64,000 nt of DNA from Skeletonema tropicum. Its lineage: Eukaryota; Bacillariophyta; Thalassiosirophyceae; Thalassiosirales; Thalassiosiraceae. This document shows, one piece after another, positions 9,298 through 19,787 of this stretch (position 1 is the stretch's first letter; each line of letters begins with the position of its first letter). Position numbers and translations under genes: made by a program. The notes beneath the pieces were generated by a model, which was not told the DNA's origin, did not search any database, and saw nothing but the letters and a program-made list of their open reading frames with translations. The stretch lies in NCBI GenBank assembly GCA_037178625.1, contig CM074128.1:1178001-1242000 (forward strand). The letters run 5' to 3'.

Positions 9298-10433
9298 ATG
9301 GCAAGTGAAAGTGAGCAGCTGCTGCGTCAATTAAGGGGTGGATCTGGAGGAGGAGGAGGTGGTGGATATAGCGGAGGCGGAGGAAGTTGGGGGGGTGGCT
9401 GGAGTAGTAGTGGTAGGAATCATTATTATGGATCATCGTCGTATAACTCATCGTCCGGCGATGCCGATGCTTGGATATTCATTATTATTTTACTTGTAGT
9501 TATTGGTAAGTGGTTTCATGTAAATCATCGTATTGTGTTATCATTATGCCGGTGCAATAACAACAGTTCTCACTCATTGATATGTTCACTTGTTGACCTC
9601 TATTAGGCGTCTTTGTCCTCATGTGCTTATTTCGCAGCAGCAGTAGCAGTAGCGTTAGTGATACAGGATTCGAGGCAGCAGTAAAAGCTGAAAGAGACCG
9701 TAATCAAACCTCCACTACCGCAACTGTTCATAAGCCAACACAACAAATGCAATGCGGAATCGGTGTGAAACTTCAGAATGACTCTGTCACAATCACATCC
9801 ATTCATTCAAATGGACTTTTCGCTAATAGCGGATTGGAGGTTGGCATGGTTGTCAAAACAATCAACAACGTGTCAGTGATTGGGAAGACTGCGGCGGAAG
9901 CAACACAACTTATTAAAGATGCGGTCGGACAAGTTACAATCGTTGCAATAGGAAGCCGATCAAACGATCGTGATAACCCACCATTTGAAACTTACAATGG
10001 AACATTTGACATGTCCTATGTAGATCAAGGCAATCAATGTCGGGGTCATGTGACTTTGACATTGAAAAGGAATGAAAGTGCCGGCTACTTTGATGTGTCG
10101 GGTACAACATCAGATGCAGATGGTACTGCGTTCATTACAGAAGGGTCTGTTACGTATGAAGGAGATGCCTGGTGGGTGGATGAAGTTCGCAGTGGAAATG
10201 ACACAGGACTGAAGGTGTTGACGACAGGCAAGTTCGATTGGTCAACTAACAGCTTTCAAGGCGCTTGGAGAGCTAACACAGGGCAATCCGGTCGTTACAG
10301 CTCATTCGAATCTACAAATGTTATGAAAGGTTGGAATCTTTCAGTCTCTCCTTCCATTGACGTGGCTCCAATTGCCTCAGCACCACCAGCAGAGACTGAA
10401 GAGCCCGAACTTTATGTTCCATCATACAGATGA
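9298..10433 (+). CDS. PDZ membrane protein copy 2, lacking PDZ2
   Basis: Two exons, 9298-9505 and 9607-10433, with a 101-bp intron (GTAAGT donor, TATTAG acceptor), give 344 residues. Order of parts: Gly-rich head (residues about 14-40), TM segment AWIFIIILLVVIGVFVLMC (about 58-76), Ser-rich linker with basic RDRNQT stretch, PDZ1 (from CGIGVKL to TIVAIG), and a beta-rich domain ending GRYSSF. It then jumps straight to the C-terminal tail GWNLSVSPSID to YVPSYR. Relative to copies 3 and 4, 384 nt are missing in frame, removing the linker and the whole of PDZ2. There is no cleavable signal peptide. The short Gly-rich end probably faces one side of a membrane and the PDZ region the other. N-glycosylation sequons (NDS, NGT, NES) hint that the PDZ side may be luminal or extracellular, which would be odd for PDZ domains. 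Function is unknown. Confidence 0.75.
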
Positions 10434-10438
10434 GGTGG

Positions 10439-12264
10439 AAAAGATCCAGCAGATTTTACACGAGCATGAAAGAATAATTTGTTTGTGATTGTTCTTTTCT
10501 CTACTGTGATTTTCATTGTATAGAAATCTAAAAGTCAAAGTGTCAATTTTCTAAAGTTTTACAATACATACTTAATAGAAGTCTCTCAGAAAGAGATGAA
10601 TTGGGGTTCACAAGACAAGCTGGCCCCGCTGCTTGGGAGCTCGATGGTCAACATCTCACAGCCAGGAGCCATCTTCGAGTGGTAAGTGGTAATCAGTTTC
10701 GAGTGCTGTTGTCACAGGCTGTTTTTTTGGCAATGCCGCTGAAACTGCCAAAAAGACGCTGTATCTACCTCGAGTCGTCCACTCAAAAAAGCGCCCGCAA
10801 AAACTGCAAAAGTACTATAGATTATTAAGTTGGTGTTGAATCCCTGGCCGCAGCCAAATTCGCTGAGGGAAGGCAGCATGGAGGCAATTTTTTAGACGGT
10901 GACGTCCGGCGAGCGCCGGTCACAGAACAGTGCTTATTGAACGTCCCATCGAGCGTTTCTGCTGGATCTAAGCACGTCAACATAAAAATTATAATCCATA
11001 GTAACGATCATCCACCAATCGTCCCATATTACGGCTATTAACTTGGTCTATTTCAGCGGCGGCGCGTGGACCATGGTTGCCGTTGCCTCGGGCGGATCAG
11101 TTCGAGCTTTCAACGACGGGAAACGAAGAGGCAAGCGAGACTCAACTATAGGGAACCAGAAGTCGTAACGCCACTATTACTTAGGTAAATTTGTATGTGT
11201 TTCCTGCACATTTCTGCACAGTACTCTAGGTACAACATAGGAATACGTAAAAATGGCCTCGTGTCACAGTTTGAGTTTGACCACGAGACGGTAAGCGTCA
11301 CACTCATTGTGACATACCCTATTTATTTACCCTTGCCTGAGGGTGGATGAGGTTCAGAGTGGAAATGACACAGGACTCAATGTCCAAGGTGTTGATGTTG
11401 ACGACATGCAAGTTTGATTGGTCAACTGACAGCTTTCAGGCGTTTGGAGAGCTAGCACAGGACAATGCGGTCGTTACAGCTCATTCGAATCTACAAATAT
11501 CACGAAAACGCCCGCTCTCATTACCACAGCCACCGTTGCCGCTCCTGCCAGTATTTGCAACTCCTGTGATTAATCATATTCCCAACCTCCAATAGTCACT
11601 GCTGCTGTCACGGCTGTTGCAGAATCATCTTCACCAGTTATTGTTGCTGCGACTGCCAACAAGTGAGGAAAGACATGACGGTTGGCATATCGGAATCTAT
11701 CACCCTCTTATTACTAGCTCCAACAGTGATGTAATAGCTGCAAATTACAAATCATTTTTCTCTGATGCATGTGACATCATTATTTGCACCTTCTCAAGCT
11801 AAGTATGTAGTACGATACCTTCCTTTACAAAAAAATTCCACTTTCACGTGTTGGCCTGGCTATTTTTCATCTCAGATAACCAAATACGGCAACGGCGAAT
11901 TACACGGAGTTCTTTCCATTTCCATGCCCTCAAGCAACTTGAGGCTTATGTATCCCTTCTTTTGATCAGTTATGATAGTACGGCCAAAGAAAATGAATGG
12001 CTTCATCTTGACCGAGACTTGATTTTCGAAGAACGTCCGGCCATCCAGTCACACTAACTTTCTTGCTTCTCACGCACAAGAAGTTTTTCATAAGAAGTAT
12101 TTGAAATGCTTTTCGCTTTTACACGAATGCACGACCGTATCTTATTATCCGAGTCGTGGGGGGGGAACGAAGGGCATGGGCGATAGCGACATCATCATTA
12201 TTTCTCGTGTGTTTTTTTGTGTTGTACCAAAGAGAATCGGCAATACGACGCATATTAGCAGCAG
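10439..12264 (+). repeat. Spacer 2 of the PDZ array
   Basis: It carries the same segments as spacer 1: SGNH-promoter-like stretch, truncated hAT remnant (about 10813-11335) and decayed PDZ-gene fragment (about 11336-11690), then the promoter of copy 3. From about 10510 on I see a single base difference from spacer 1 in the stretches compared (T to C at 11778, in CATCATTATT). Confidence 0.8.
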
Positions 12265-13784
12265 ATGGCAAGTGAAAGTGAGCAGCTGCTGCGTCAATTA
12301 AGGGGTGGATCTGGAGGAGGAGGAGGTGGTGGATATAGCGGAGGCGGAGGAAGTTGGGGGGGTGGCTGGAGTAGTAGTGGTAGGAATCATTATTATGGAT
12401 CATCGTCGTATAACTCATCGTCCGGCGATGCCGATGCTTGGATATTCATTATTATTTTACTTGTAGTTATTTGTAAGTGGTTTCATGTAAATCATCGTAT
12501 TGTGTTATCATTATGCCGGTGCAATAACAACAGTTCTCACTCATTGATATGTTCACTTGTTGACCTCTATTAGGCGTCTTTGTCCTCATGTGCTTATTTC
12601 GCAGCAGCAGTAGCAGTAGCGTTAGTGATACAGGATTCGAGGCAGCAGTAAAAGCTGAAAGAGACCGTAATCAAACCTCCACTACCGCAACTGTTCATAA
12701 GCCAACACAACAAATGCAATGCGGAATCGGTGTGAAACTTCAGAATGACTCTGTCACAATCACATCCATTCATTCAAATGGACTTTTCGCTAATAGCGGA
12801 TTGGAGGTTGGCATGGTTGTCAAAACAATCAACAACGTGTCAGTGATTGGGAAGACTGCGGCGGAAGCAACACAACTTATTAAAGATGCGGTCGGACAAG
12901 TTACAATCGTTGCAATAGGAAGCCGATCAAACGATCGTGATAACCCACCATTTGAAACTTACAATGGAACATTTCACATGTCCTATGTAGATCAAGGCAA
13001 TCAATGTCGGGGTCATGTGACTTTGACATTGAAAAGGAATGAAAGTGCCGGCTACTTTGATGTGTCGGGTACAACATCAGATGCAGATGGTACTGCGTTC
13101 ATTACAGAAGGGTCTGTTACGTATGAAGGAGATGCCTGGTGGGTGGATGAAGTTCGCAGTGGAAATGACACAGGACTGAAGGTGTTGACGACAGGCAAGT
13201 TCGATTGGTCAACTAACAGCTTTCAAGGCGCTTGGAGAGCTAACACAGGGCAATCCGGTCGTTACAGCTCATTCGAATCTACAAATGTTATGAAAACGTT
13301 CGCTCCCATTACCACAGCCACCTTCGCCAATGCCACTCCAGTCGCCACCGCTCCTACCATATCTGCGGTAGTTGCGACTCCTGTGAATGAATCATTTTCC
13401 CAACCTCCAATTGTCACTGCTGTTGCAGAATCATCTTCACCAGTTGTTGTTGCGACGGCCAACAAAGTGAGGAAAGATATGACGGTTGGCATCGGAATAA
13501 AGGCTCCTAATGGCACTCCTGTCATTTCTTCGATTCAGCCCGACAGTCTTTTTGCAACAACCGCTTTGAGAGTCGGCATGGATGTACAATCGATCAATAA
13601 TCAGTCAATGAGTGGCAAAACTGCAAGAGAAGCCACACAAATTATAAAAGATGCCGTTGGAGAGATAACTGTCGTTGCAGGTTGGAATCTTTCAGTCTCT
13701 CCTTCCATTGACGTGGCTCCAATTGCCTCAGCACCACCAGCAGAGACTGAAGAGCCCGAACTTTATGTTCCATCATACAGATGA
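12265..13784 (+). CDS. PDZ membrane protein copy 3, full length
   Basis: Two exons, 12265-12472 and 12574-13784, give 472 residues: Gly/Ser head, one TM segment, PDZ1, beta-rich domain, Ala/Thr/Pro-rich linker, PDZ2 (MTVGIGIKAPNG to EITVVAG), and tail YVPSYR. A G to T change at the exon 1 end turns the splice-site Gly codon to Cys (TTT|GTAAGT) but keeps the GT donor. One substitution in the beta-rich domain gives NGTFHMSYV where the other copies have NGTFDMSYV. The PDZ binding loops are GIGV and GIGI, variants of the GLGF loop, each followed by a helix of type AREATQIIKDA. Partners are unknown. Confidence 0.85.
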
Positions 13785-13789
13785 GGTGG

Positions 13790-15619
13790 AAAAGATCCAG
13801 CAGATTTTACACGAGCATGAAAGAATAATTTGTTTGTGATTGTTCTTTTCTCTACTGTGATTTTCATTGTATAGAAATCTAAAAGTCAAAGTGTCAATTT
13901 TCTAAAGTTTTACAATACATACTTAATAGAAGTCTCTCAGAAAGAGATGAATTGGGGTTCACAAGACAAGCTGGCCCCGCTGCTTGGGAGCTCGATGGTC
14001 AACATCTCACAGCCAGGAGCCATCTTCGAGTGGTAAGTGGTAATCAGTTTCGAGTGCTGTTGTCACAGGCTGTTTTTTTGGCAATGCCGCTGAAACTGCC
14101 AAAAAGACGCTGTATCTACCTCGAGTCGTCCACTCAAAAAAGCGCCCGCAAAAACTGCAAAAGTACTATAGATTATTAAGTTGGTGTTGAATCCCTGGCC
14201 GCAGCCAAATTCGCTGAGGGAAGGCAGCATGGAGGCAATTTTTTAGACGGTGACGTCCGGCGAGCGCCGGTCACAGAACAGTGCTTATTGAACGTCCCAT
14301 CGAGCGTTTCTGCTGGATCTAAGCACGTCAACATAAAAATTATAATCCATAGTAACGATCATCCACCAATCGTCCCATATTACGGCTATTAACTTGGTCT
14401 ATTTCAGCGGCGGCGCGTGGACCATGGTTGCCGTTGCCTCGGGCGGATCAGTTCGAGCTTTCAACGACGGGAAACGAAGAGGCAAGCGAGACTCAACTAT
14501 AGGGAACCAGAAGTCGTAACGCCACTATTACTTAGGTAAATTTGTATGTGTTTCCTGCACATTTCTGCACAGTACTCTAGGTACAACATAGGAATACGTA
14601 AAAATGGCCTCGTGTCACAGTTTGAGTTTGACCACGAGACGGTAAGCGTCACACTCATTGTGACATACCCTATTTATTTACCCTTGCCTGAGGGTGGATG
14701 AGGTTCAGAGTGGAAATGACACAGGACTCAATGTCCAAGGTGTTGATGTTGACGACATGCAAGTTTGATTGGTCAACTGACAGCTTTCAGGCGTTTGGAG
14801 AGCTAGCACAGGACAATGCGGTCGTTACAGCTCATTCGAATCTACAAATATCACGAAAACGCCCGCTCTCATTACCACAGCCACCGTTGCCGCTCCTGCC
14901 AGTATTTGCAACTCCTGTGATTAATCATATTCCCAACCTCCAATAGTCACTGCTGCTGTCACGGCTGTTGCAGAATCATCTTCACCAGTTATTGTTGCTG
15001 CGACTGCCAACAAGTGAGGAAAGACATGACGGTTGGCATATCGGAATCTATCACCCTCTTATTACTAGCTCCAACAGTGATGTAATAGCTGCAAATTACA
15101 AATCATTTTTCTCTGATGCATGTGACATCATTATTTGCACCTTCTCAAGCTAAGTATGTAGTACGATACCTTCCTTTACAAAAAAATTCCACTTTCACGT
15201 GTTGGCCTGGCTATTTTTCATCTCAGATAACCAAATACGGCAACGGCGAATTACACGGAGTTCTTTCCATTTCCATGCCCTCAAGCAACTTGAGGCTTAT
15301 GTATCCCTTCTTTTGATCAGTTATGATAGTACGGCCAAAGAAAATGAATGGCTTCATCTTGACCGAGACTTGATTTTCGAAGAACGTCCGGCCATCCAGT
15401 CACACTAACTTTCTTGCTTCTCACGCACAAGAAGTTTTTCATAAGAAGTATTTGAAATGCTTTTCGCTTTTACACGAATGCACGACCGTATCTTATTATC
15501 CGAGTCGTGGGGGGGGAACGAAGGGCATGGGCGATAGCGACATCATCATTACATATTTCTCGTGTGTTTTTTTGTGTTGTACCAAAGAGAATCGGCAATA
15601 CGACGCATATTAGCAGCAG
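13790..15619 (+). repeat. Spacer 3 of the PDZ array
   Basis: This repeats spacer 2 almost base for base, including the hAT remnant (about 14164-14686) and the decayed PDZ fragment (about 14687-15040). It differs by a 4-bp insertion (ACAT) near 15551, just before copy 4. Confidence 0.8.
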
Positions 15620-17139
15620 ATGGCAAGTGAAAGTGAGCAGCTGCTGCGTCAATTAAGGGGTGGATCTGGAGGAGGAGGAGGTGGTGGATATAGCGGAGGC
15701 GGAGGAAGTTGGGGGGGTGGCTGGAGTAGTAGTGGTAGGAATCATTATTATGGATCATCGTCGTATAACTCATCGTCCGGCGATGCCGATGCTTGGATAT
15801 TCATTATTATTTTACTTGTAGTTATTGGTAAGTGGTTTCATGTAAATCATCGTATTGTGTTATCATTATGCCGGTGCAATAACAACAGTTCTCACTCATT
15901 GATATGTTCACTTGTTGACCTCTATTAGGCGTCTTTGTCCTCATGTGCTTATTTCGCAGCAGCAGTAGCAGTAGCGTTAGTGATACAGGATTCGAGGCAG
16001 CAGTAAAAGCTGAAAGAGACCGTAATCAAACCTCCACTACCGCAACTGTTCATAAGCCAACACAACAAATGCAATGCGGAATCGGTGTGAAACTTCAGAA
16101 TGACTCTGTCACAATCACATCCATTCATTCAAATGGACTTTTCGCTAATAGCGGATTGGAGGTTGGCATGGTTGTCAAAACAATCAACAACGTGTCAGTG
16201 ATTGGGAAGACTGCGGCGGAAGCAACACAACTTATTAAAGATGCGGTCGGACAAGTTACAATCGTTGCAATAGGAAGCCGATCAAACGATCGTGATAACC
16301 CACCATTTGAAACTTACAATGGAACATTTGACATGTCCTATGTAGATCAAGGCAATCAATGTCGGGGTCATGTGACTTTGACATTGAAAAGGAATGAAAG
16401 TGCCGGCTACTTTGATGTGTCGGGTACAACATCAGATGCAGATGGTACTGCGTTCATTACAGAAGGGTCTGTTACGTATGAAGGAGATGCCTGGTGGGTG
16501 GATGAAGTTCGCAGTGGAAATGACACAGGACTGAAGGTGTTGACGACAGGCAAGTTCGATTGGTCAACTAACAGCTTTCAAGGCGCTTGGAGAGCTAACA
16601 CAGGGCAATCCGGTCGTTACAGCTCATTCGAATCTACAAATGTTATGAAAACGTTCGCTCCCATTACCACAGCCACCTTCGCCAATGCCACTCCAGTCGC
16701 CACCGCTCCTACCATATCTGCGGTAGTTGCGACTCCTGTGAATGAATCATTTTCCCAACCTCCAATTGTCACTGCTGTTGCAGAATCATCTTCACCAGTT
16801 GTTGTTGCGACGGCCAACAAAGTGAGGAAAGATATGACGGTTGGCATCGGAATAAAGGCTCCTAATGGCACTCCTGTCATTTCTTCGATTCAGCCCGACA
16901 GTCTTTTTGCAACAACCGCCTTGAGAGTCGGCATGGATGTACAATCGATCAATAATCAGTCAATGAGTGGCAAAACTGCAAGAGAAGCTACACAAATTAT
17001 AAAAGATGCCGTTGGAGAGATAACTGTCGTTGCAGGTTGGAATCTTTCAGTCTCTCCTTCCATTGACGTGGCTCCAATTGCCTCAGCACCACCAGCAGAG
17101 ACTGAAGAGCCCGAACTTTATGTTCCATCATACAGATGA
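15620..17139 (+). CDS. PDZ membrane protein copy 4, full length
   Basis: Two exons, 15620-15827 and 15929-17139, give 472 residues, the same as copy 3 apart from the ancestral Gly at the splice codon and the Asp in NGTFDMSYV. Domains: Gly-rich head about 14-40, TM about 58-76, PDZ1 about 115-182, beta-rich domain about 190-300, linker, PDZ2 about 355-425, and Pro-rich tail. This is probably the reference form of the family because it has no lesion. The SGNH hydrolase gene starts 424 bp downstream on the same strand, in sequence partly duplicated in every spacer of the array. Confidence 0.85.
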
Positions 17140-17563
17140 GGTGGAAAAGATCCACCAGATTTTACACGAGCATGAAAGAATAATTTGTTTGTGATTGTTC
17201 TTTTCTCTACTGTGATTTTCATTGTAGAGAAATCTTAAAGTCAAAGTGCAATTTTCTAAAGTTTTACAATACATACTTAATAGAAGTCTCTCAGAAAGAG
17301 ATGAATTGGGGTTCACAGGACAAGCTGCCCCCGTTGCGTTGGGAGTTGGGAGCTCGATGGTCAACATCTCACAGCCAGGAGCCTTTTCGAGTGGTAAGTG
17401 GTAATCACTTTCGAGTGCTGTTGTCACAGGCTGTTTTTTTGGCAATGCCGCTGAAAGTGAAACTGCCAAAGACGCTGTGCCCAGCAAATAATATTGTAGA
17501 AGCAGCCCGCAACCCACCCCAACGCCGTTAGCAGCGCAATAGTCTCCACTTAAATATATCGCA

Positions 17564-19072
17564 ATGTCCAAGTGGAGCGCAGTTGACCAAGAGTACGGCG
17601 ACAATGACGCCGAAGCAGTAGACGATCTTTTCCCCAGCAAAGCTAGCAGCTCCACGCTCGATATAGATGAAGACGGAAACGATGATGACCAAGATTTCCC
17701 TTCCTACTACCCACAGCCCAAACCGCAGAAAACGTGCCTCTTCTATGGTGCCACGGTCCTCTCCTTCATGATAATTTATCGCACTGAATTATTCCTTGGA
17801 GCCGCATTGGCAGTTTGTGTCAGCATTGCAATCAAAGATATTTCGTCCACGAGAGGGGGACCGCGGAGGTCGAATAACGCCTTTAAAAATGCTCATGTGC
17901 TTCACGATTATTCCAATATTGATAGCAAGTATGATCTAACGCTTGGGTCTATTGATCACTGGTGTCTCTTTGGGGATGATAATAATTGTCAGTGTGAAGA
18001 TCCTCTTGTCCCAATGGGAAAGCGTTCTTCGAAGAAATGGACAGCTCAGCACAAGGAGAATATGAAGGTGGCTACAGAAGCGGTTATGAAGTTGATTGAT
18101 GTGTCGAATACCAAAGAATGGAATGATTACGAAGGATATCAACCTAATCTGCTGGATGATCAGTGGATAGAGGGAGCTGACGATGATTGGATTTATGAAA
18201 AGGGGGCACGATTTGGAGATGATTTCTACTTTCACGATGATGTATTTGGAACTGATTTTGACCCCGAGAAAGACTATGATGCTGCTAGTGATGCCGGGGC
18301 CAATACAGGCGATGAAACCCAGCTGAGAAAAATGGAGAGTACTGGGCTGGATGTTGTATTTATTGGTGACTCGATTACCGAGCAGCGGCAGGGAACAAGA
18401 CGTGGAGAACATGTTGACGACTACGTGTCTATTAAAGAAGTATTTGACAAAACGTTCACAAAAGATAAGGGAGGAGACTTTGATGGTTTTGCAATGGGTA
18501 TCGCTGGGGACACTGCCCCTAATCTCCTTTGGCGTTTGATGAATGGAGAAAATCCGTTTGGACTAGAACCAAAGGTCTGGTGGATCCATGTGGGTATCAA
18601 CGATTTGTCCATAAAGGGCTGTTCGGAGGAAGTGACACTACTTGGAATTCTTCGTGTTGTAGAAGAGATTCAAAATACTCATCCAGATGCAAAGATTGTG
18701 ATCAACTCAATTCTCCCCGTGAGGAGAAACGAAGAAGGTTTGTTGGAACACATTGGCAAACACCACGAAGACCAATCACTGAGAAAGAAGGAGTTAAATA
18801 TGATGGACAGCAGTATGAGTCCAAAGCGTATGCATGTTGACTTGTGGCCATCGATTGTTTCAATCAATGAGGAGTTGAGTAAGTTTGCTTCCAAGCACAA
18901 AGGAATCAAGTTCTTTAACGCCGATGAGGTGTTTGTGGAAGAACGTGAAGATGCCAAGTACTTGAGGGTTGATTTGATGCATGACCCAGTCCACCCCAAC
19001 TTAAGTGGACATAAGAAATGGAACAATGCAATCAAGAAGAGGCTGCAAGAAATCTTGAAAGATGATTTGTAG
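17564..19072 (+). CDS. Membrane-anchored SGNH/GDSL-type hydrolase
   Basis: A single-exon 502-residue protein. An acidic N-terminal tail (1-55) precedes two hydrophobic stretches (about 57-92) that could anchor it as a type II or hairpin membrane protein. The hydrolase domain starts near residue 265: block I FIGDSITEQ (catalytic Ser), the block II Gly in AMGIAGDTAPNLLWRL, block III GINDL (GxND), and block V DPVHPN with the catalytic Asp/His near residues 473-476. The order and spacing match the PAF-acetylhydrolase beta-like branch of SGNH hydrolases. An acidic, Trp/Tyr-rich insert (about 185-245) separates the anchor from the domain. Likely an esterase or deacetylase of lipid or glycan substrates; the substrate is not predictable. 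The first ATG fits, 40 bp after an AT-rich upstream region. Confidence 0.85.
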   Translation: MSKWSAVDQEYGDNDAEAVDDLFPSKASSSTLDIDEDGNDDDQDFPSYYPQPKPQKTCLFYGATVLSFMIIYRTELFLGAALAVCVSIAIKDISSTRGGPRRSNNAFKNAHVLHDYSNIDSKYDLTLGSIDHWCLFGDDNNCQCEDPLVPMGKRSSKKWTAQHKENMKVATEAVMKLIDVSNTKEWNDYEGYQPNLLDDQWIEGADDDWIYEKGARFGDDFYFHDDVFGTDFDPEKDYDAASDAGANTGDETQLRKMESTGLDVVFIGDSITEQRQGTRRGEHVDDYVSIKEVFDKTFTKDKGGDFDGFAMGIAGDTAPNLLWRLMNGENPFGLEPKVWWIHVGINDLSIKGCSEEVTLLGILRVVEEIQNTHPDAKIVINSILPVRRNEEGLLEHIGKHHEDQSLRKKELNMMDSSMSPKRMHVDLWPSIVSINEELSKFASKHKGIKFFNADEVFVEEREDAKYLRVDLMHDPVHPNLSGHKKWNNAIKKRLQEILKDDL

Positions 19073-19787
19073 ATCTGCAGACTTATATTTATAACAATTC
19101 CAACAAACCCATTCGAAATGATCCCTGCCTTGTGCCTTCATTCTCCCACCGTCAGGGGTTAAGCGTCTCTAGAGCTTGGATGATAAAAGGCTATTATATA
19201 CCACAGGGCAATCAAGGGCAAAAAGAGTCAAATATTATATCAAAACTCTGCTATTAGTTGATTTTCATCATTTTCAGCCGAAACAAGTGTGATATTTGCC
19301 CGACAAGCTGGGTAAAGTATGCTAAACGAAGCTTATGGACCCCCTCCACAATTTGGCATACTTTACCCAGCTTGTCGGGCAATTATCACACTTGATATCA
19401 CACTTGATATCACACTCGTTTTGTTGATTTTCATCATTTTCAGTCATTTTTATTTTTTCGTCAAATCTTTCTCGGACAATATTGGACCAATAAAGCAGTC
19501 CTTTGAAGCTGACTGCAGCTGAGATATTCATCTTCAATTCACGTCCAACTGGTGACCTCGTCGGGTCAATATTGACGGGGAACTAAGCGTGCAAAGATCC
19601 CAAAGATTGTCGTTCTGAAAGAAGTTGGAGGAGCGAGGTGGTGTCGCGCGCCTGCGCGCTGATGAGTATATAGTGATCGGGTCTGACGCCATGTTCAATG
19701 TTTTTTGACAGTGAACCATGGTGAGATGTATGGAGATAGCTGCTATGTATTGTGATTGGTTAGGCAATATCTCACTAGCAATCAGCA
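19073..19787. other. Intergenic region with a strong hairpin and short tandem repeats
   Basis: Holds the 3' region of the SGNH gene and the promoter of the aspartic protease gene. It contains the near-perfect inverted repeat at 19285-19393, three copies of a 12-bp unit ending ACTTGATATCAC directly after it, and a 21-bp direct repeat GTTGATTTTCATCATTTTCAG just outside (19257-19277 and 19423-19443). No gene is supported. Confidence 0.6.
19285..19393. repeat. Hairpin: 38-bp arms, 33-nt loop
   Basis: Left arm 19285-19322 and right arm 19356-19393 are reverse complements with one mismatch, centred on CCCGACAAGCTGGGTAAAG. The 21-bp direct repeats flanking the structure (19257-19277, 19423-19443) make it look like an inserted or duplicated small element. 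A transcript would fold into a long stem. Confidence 0.85.

Larger units (their letters stand above)
5512..17139 (+). repeat. Tandem array of four PDZ-protein gene units (about 3.0-3.75 kb each)
   Basis: The conserved segment just before the start codon recurs upstream of ATGs at 5547, 9298, 12265 and 15620, giving unit steps of 3751, 2967 and 3355 bp. The differences are explained by visible indels: unit 1 has a 393-bp insertion plus 4-bp target duplication, unit 2 lacks 384 bp (PDZ2), and spacer 3 has a 4-bp insertion near 15551. Spacers 2 and 3 (10439-12264 and 13790-15619) are almost identical. Spacer 1 is near identical to them from about 7515 onward. Copy 1 coding sequence is clearly more diverged, and the sequence after copy 4 (from about 17150) also diverges. 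This is the pattern expected of recent amplification by unequal crossing-over, with outer units older. Confidence 0.9.

Noticed and set aside
7634..9334. Recurrent small open frames in the PDZ spacers (75, 82, 61, 66, 69 and 66 codons, three copies each)
   Set aside because: They recur only because the spacer is duplicated. Several lie inside the transposon remnant or the decayed PDZ fragment, and none shows a domain.
13262..13525. Antisense open frames opposite the PDZ linker and Gly-rich head
   Set aside because: Shadow frames created by the composition of the coding strand (Ala/Thr/Pro and Gly/Ser codons).
19285..19393. Hairpin as a bacterial-type terminator or CRISPR unit
   Set aside because: The genome is eukaryotic; there are no T-run, no spacer array and no cas genes.
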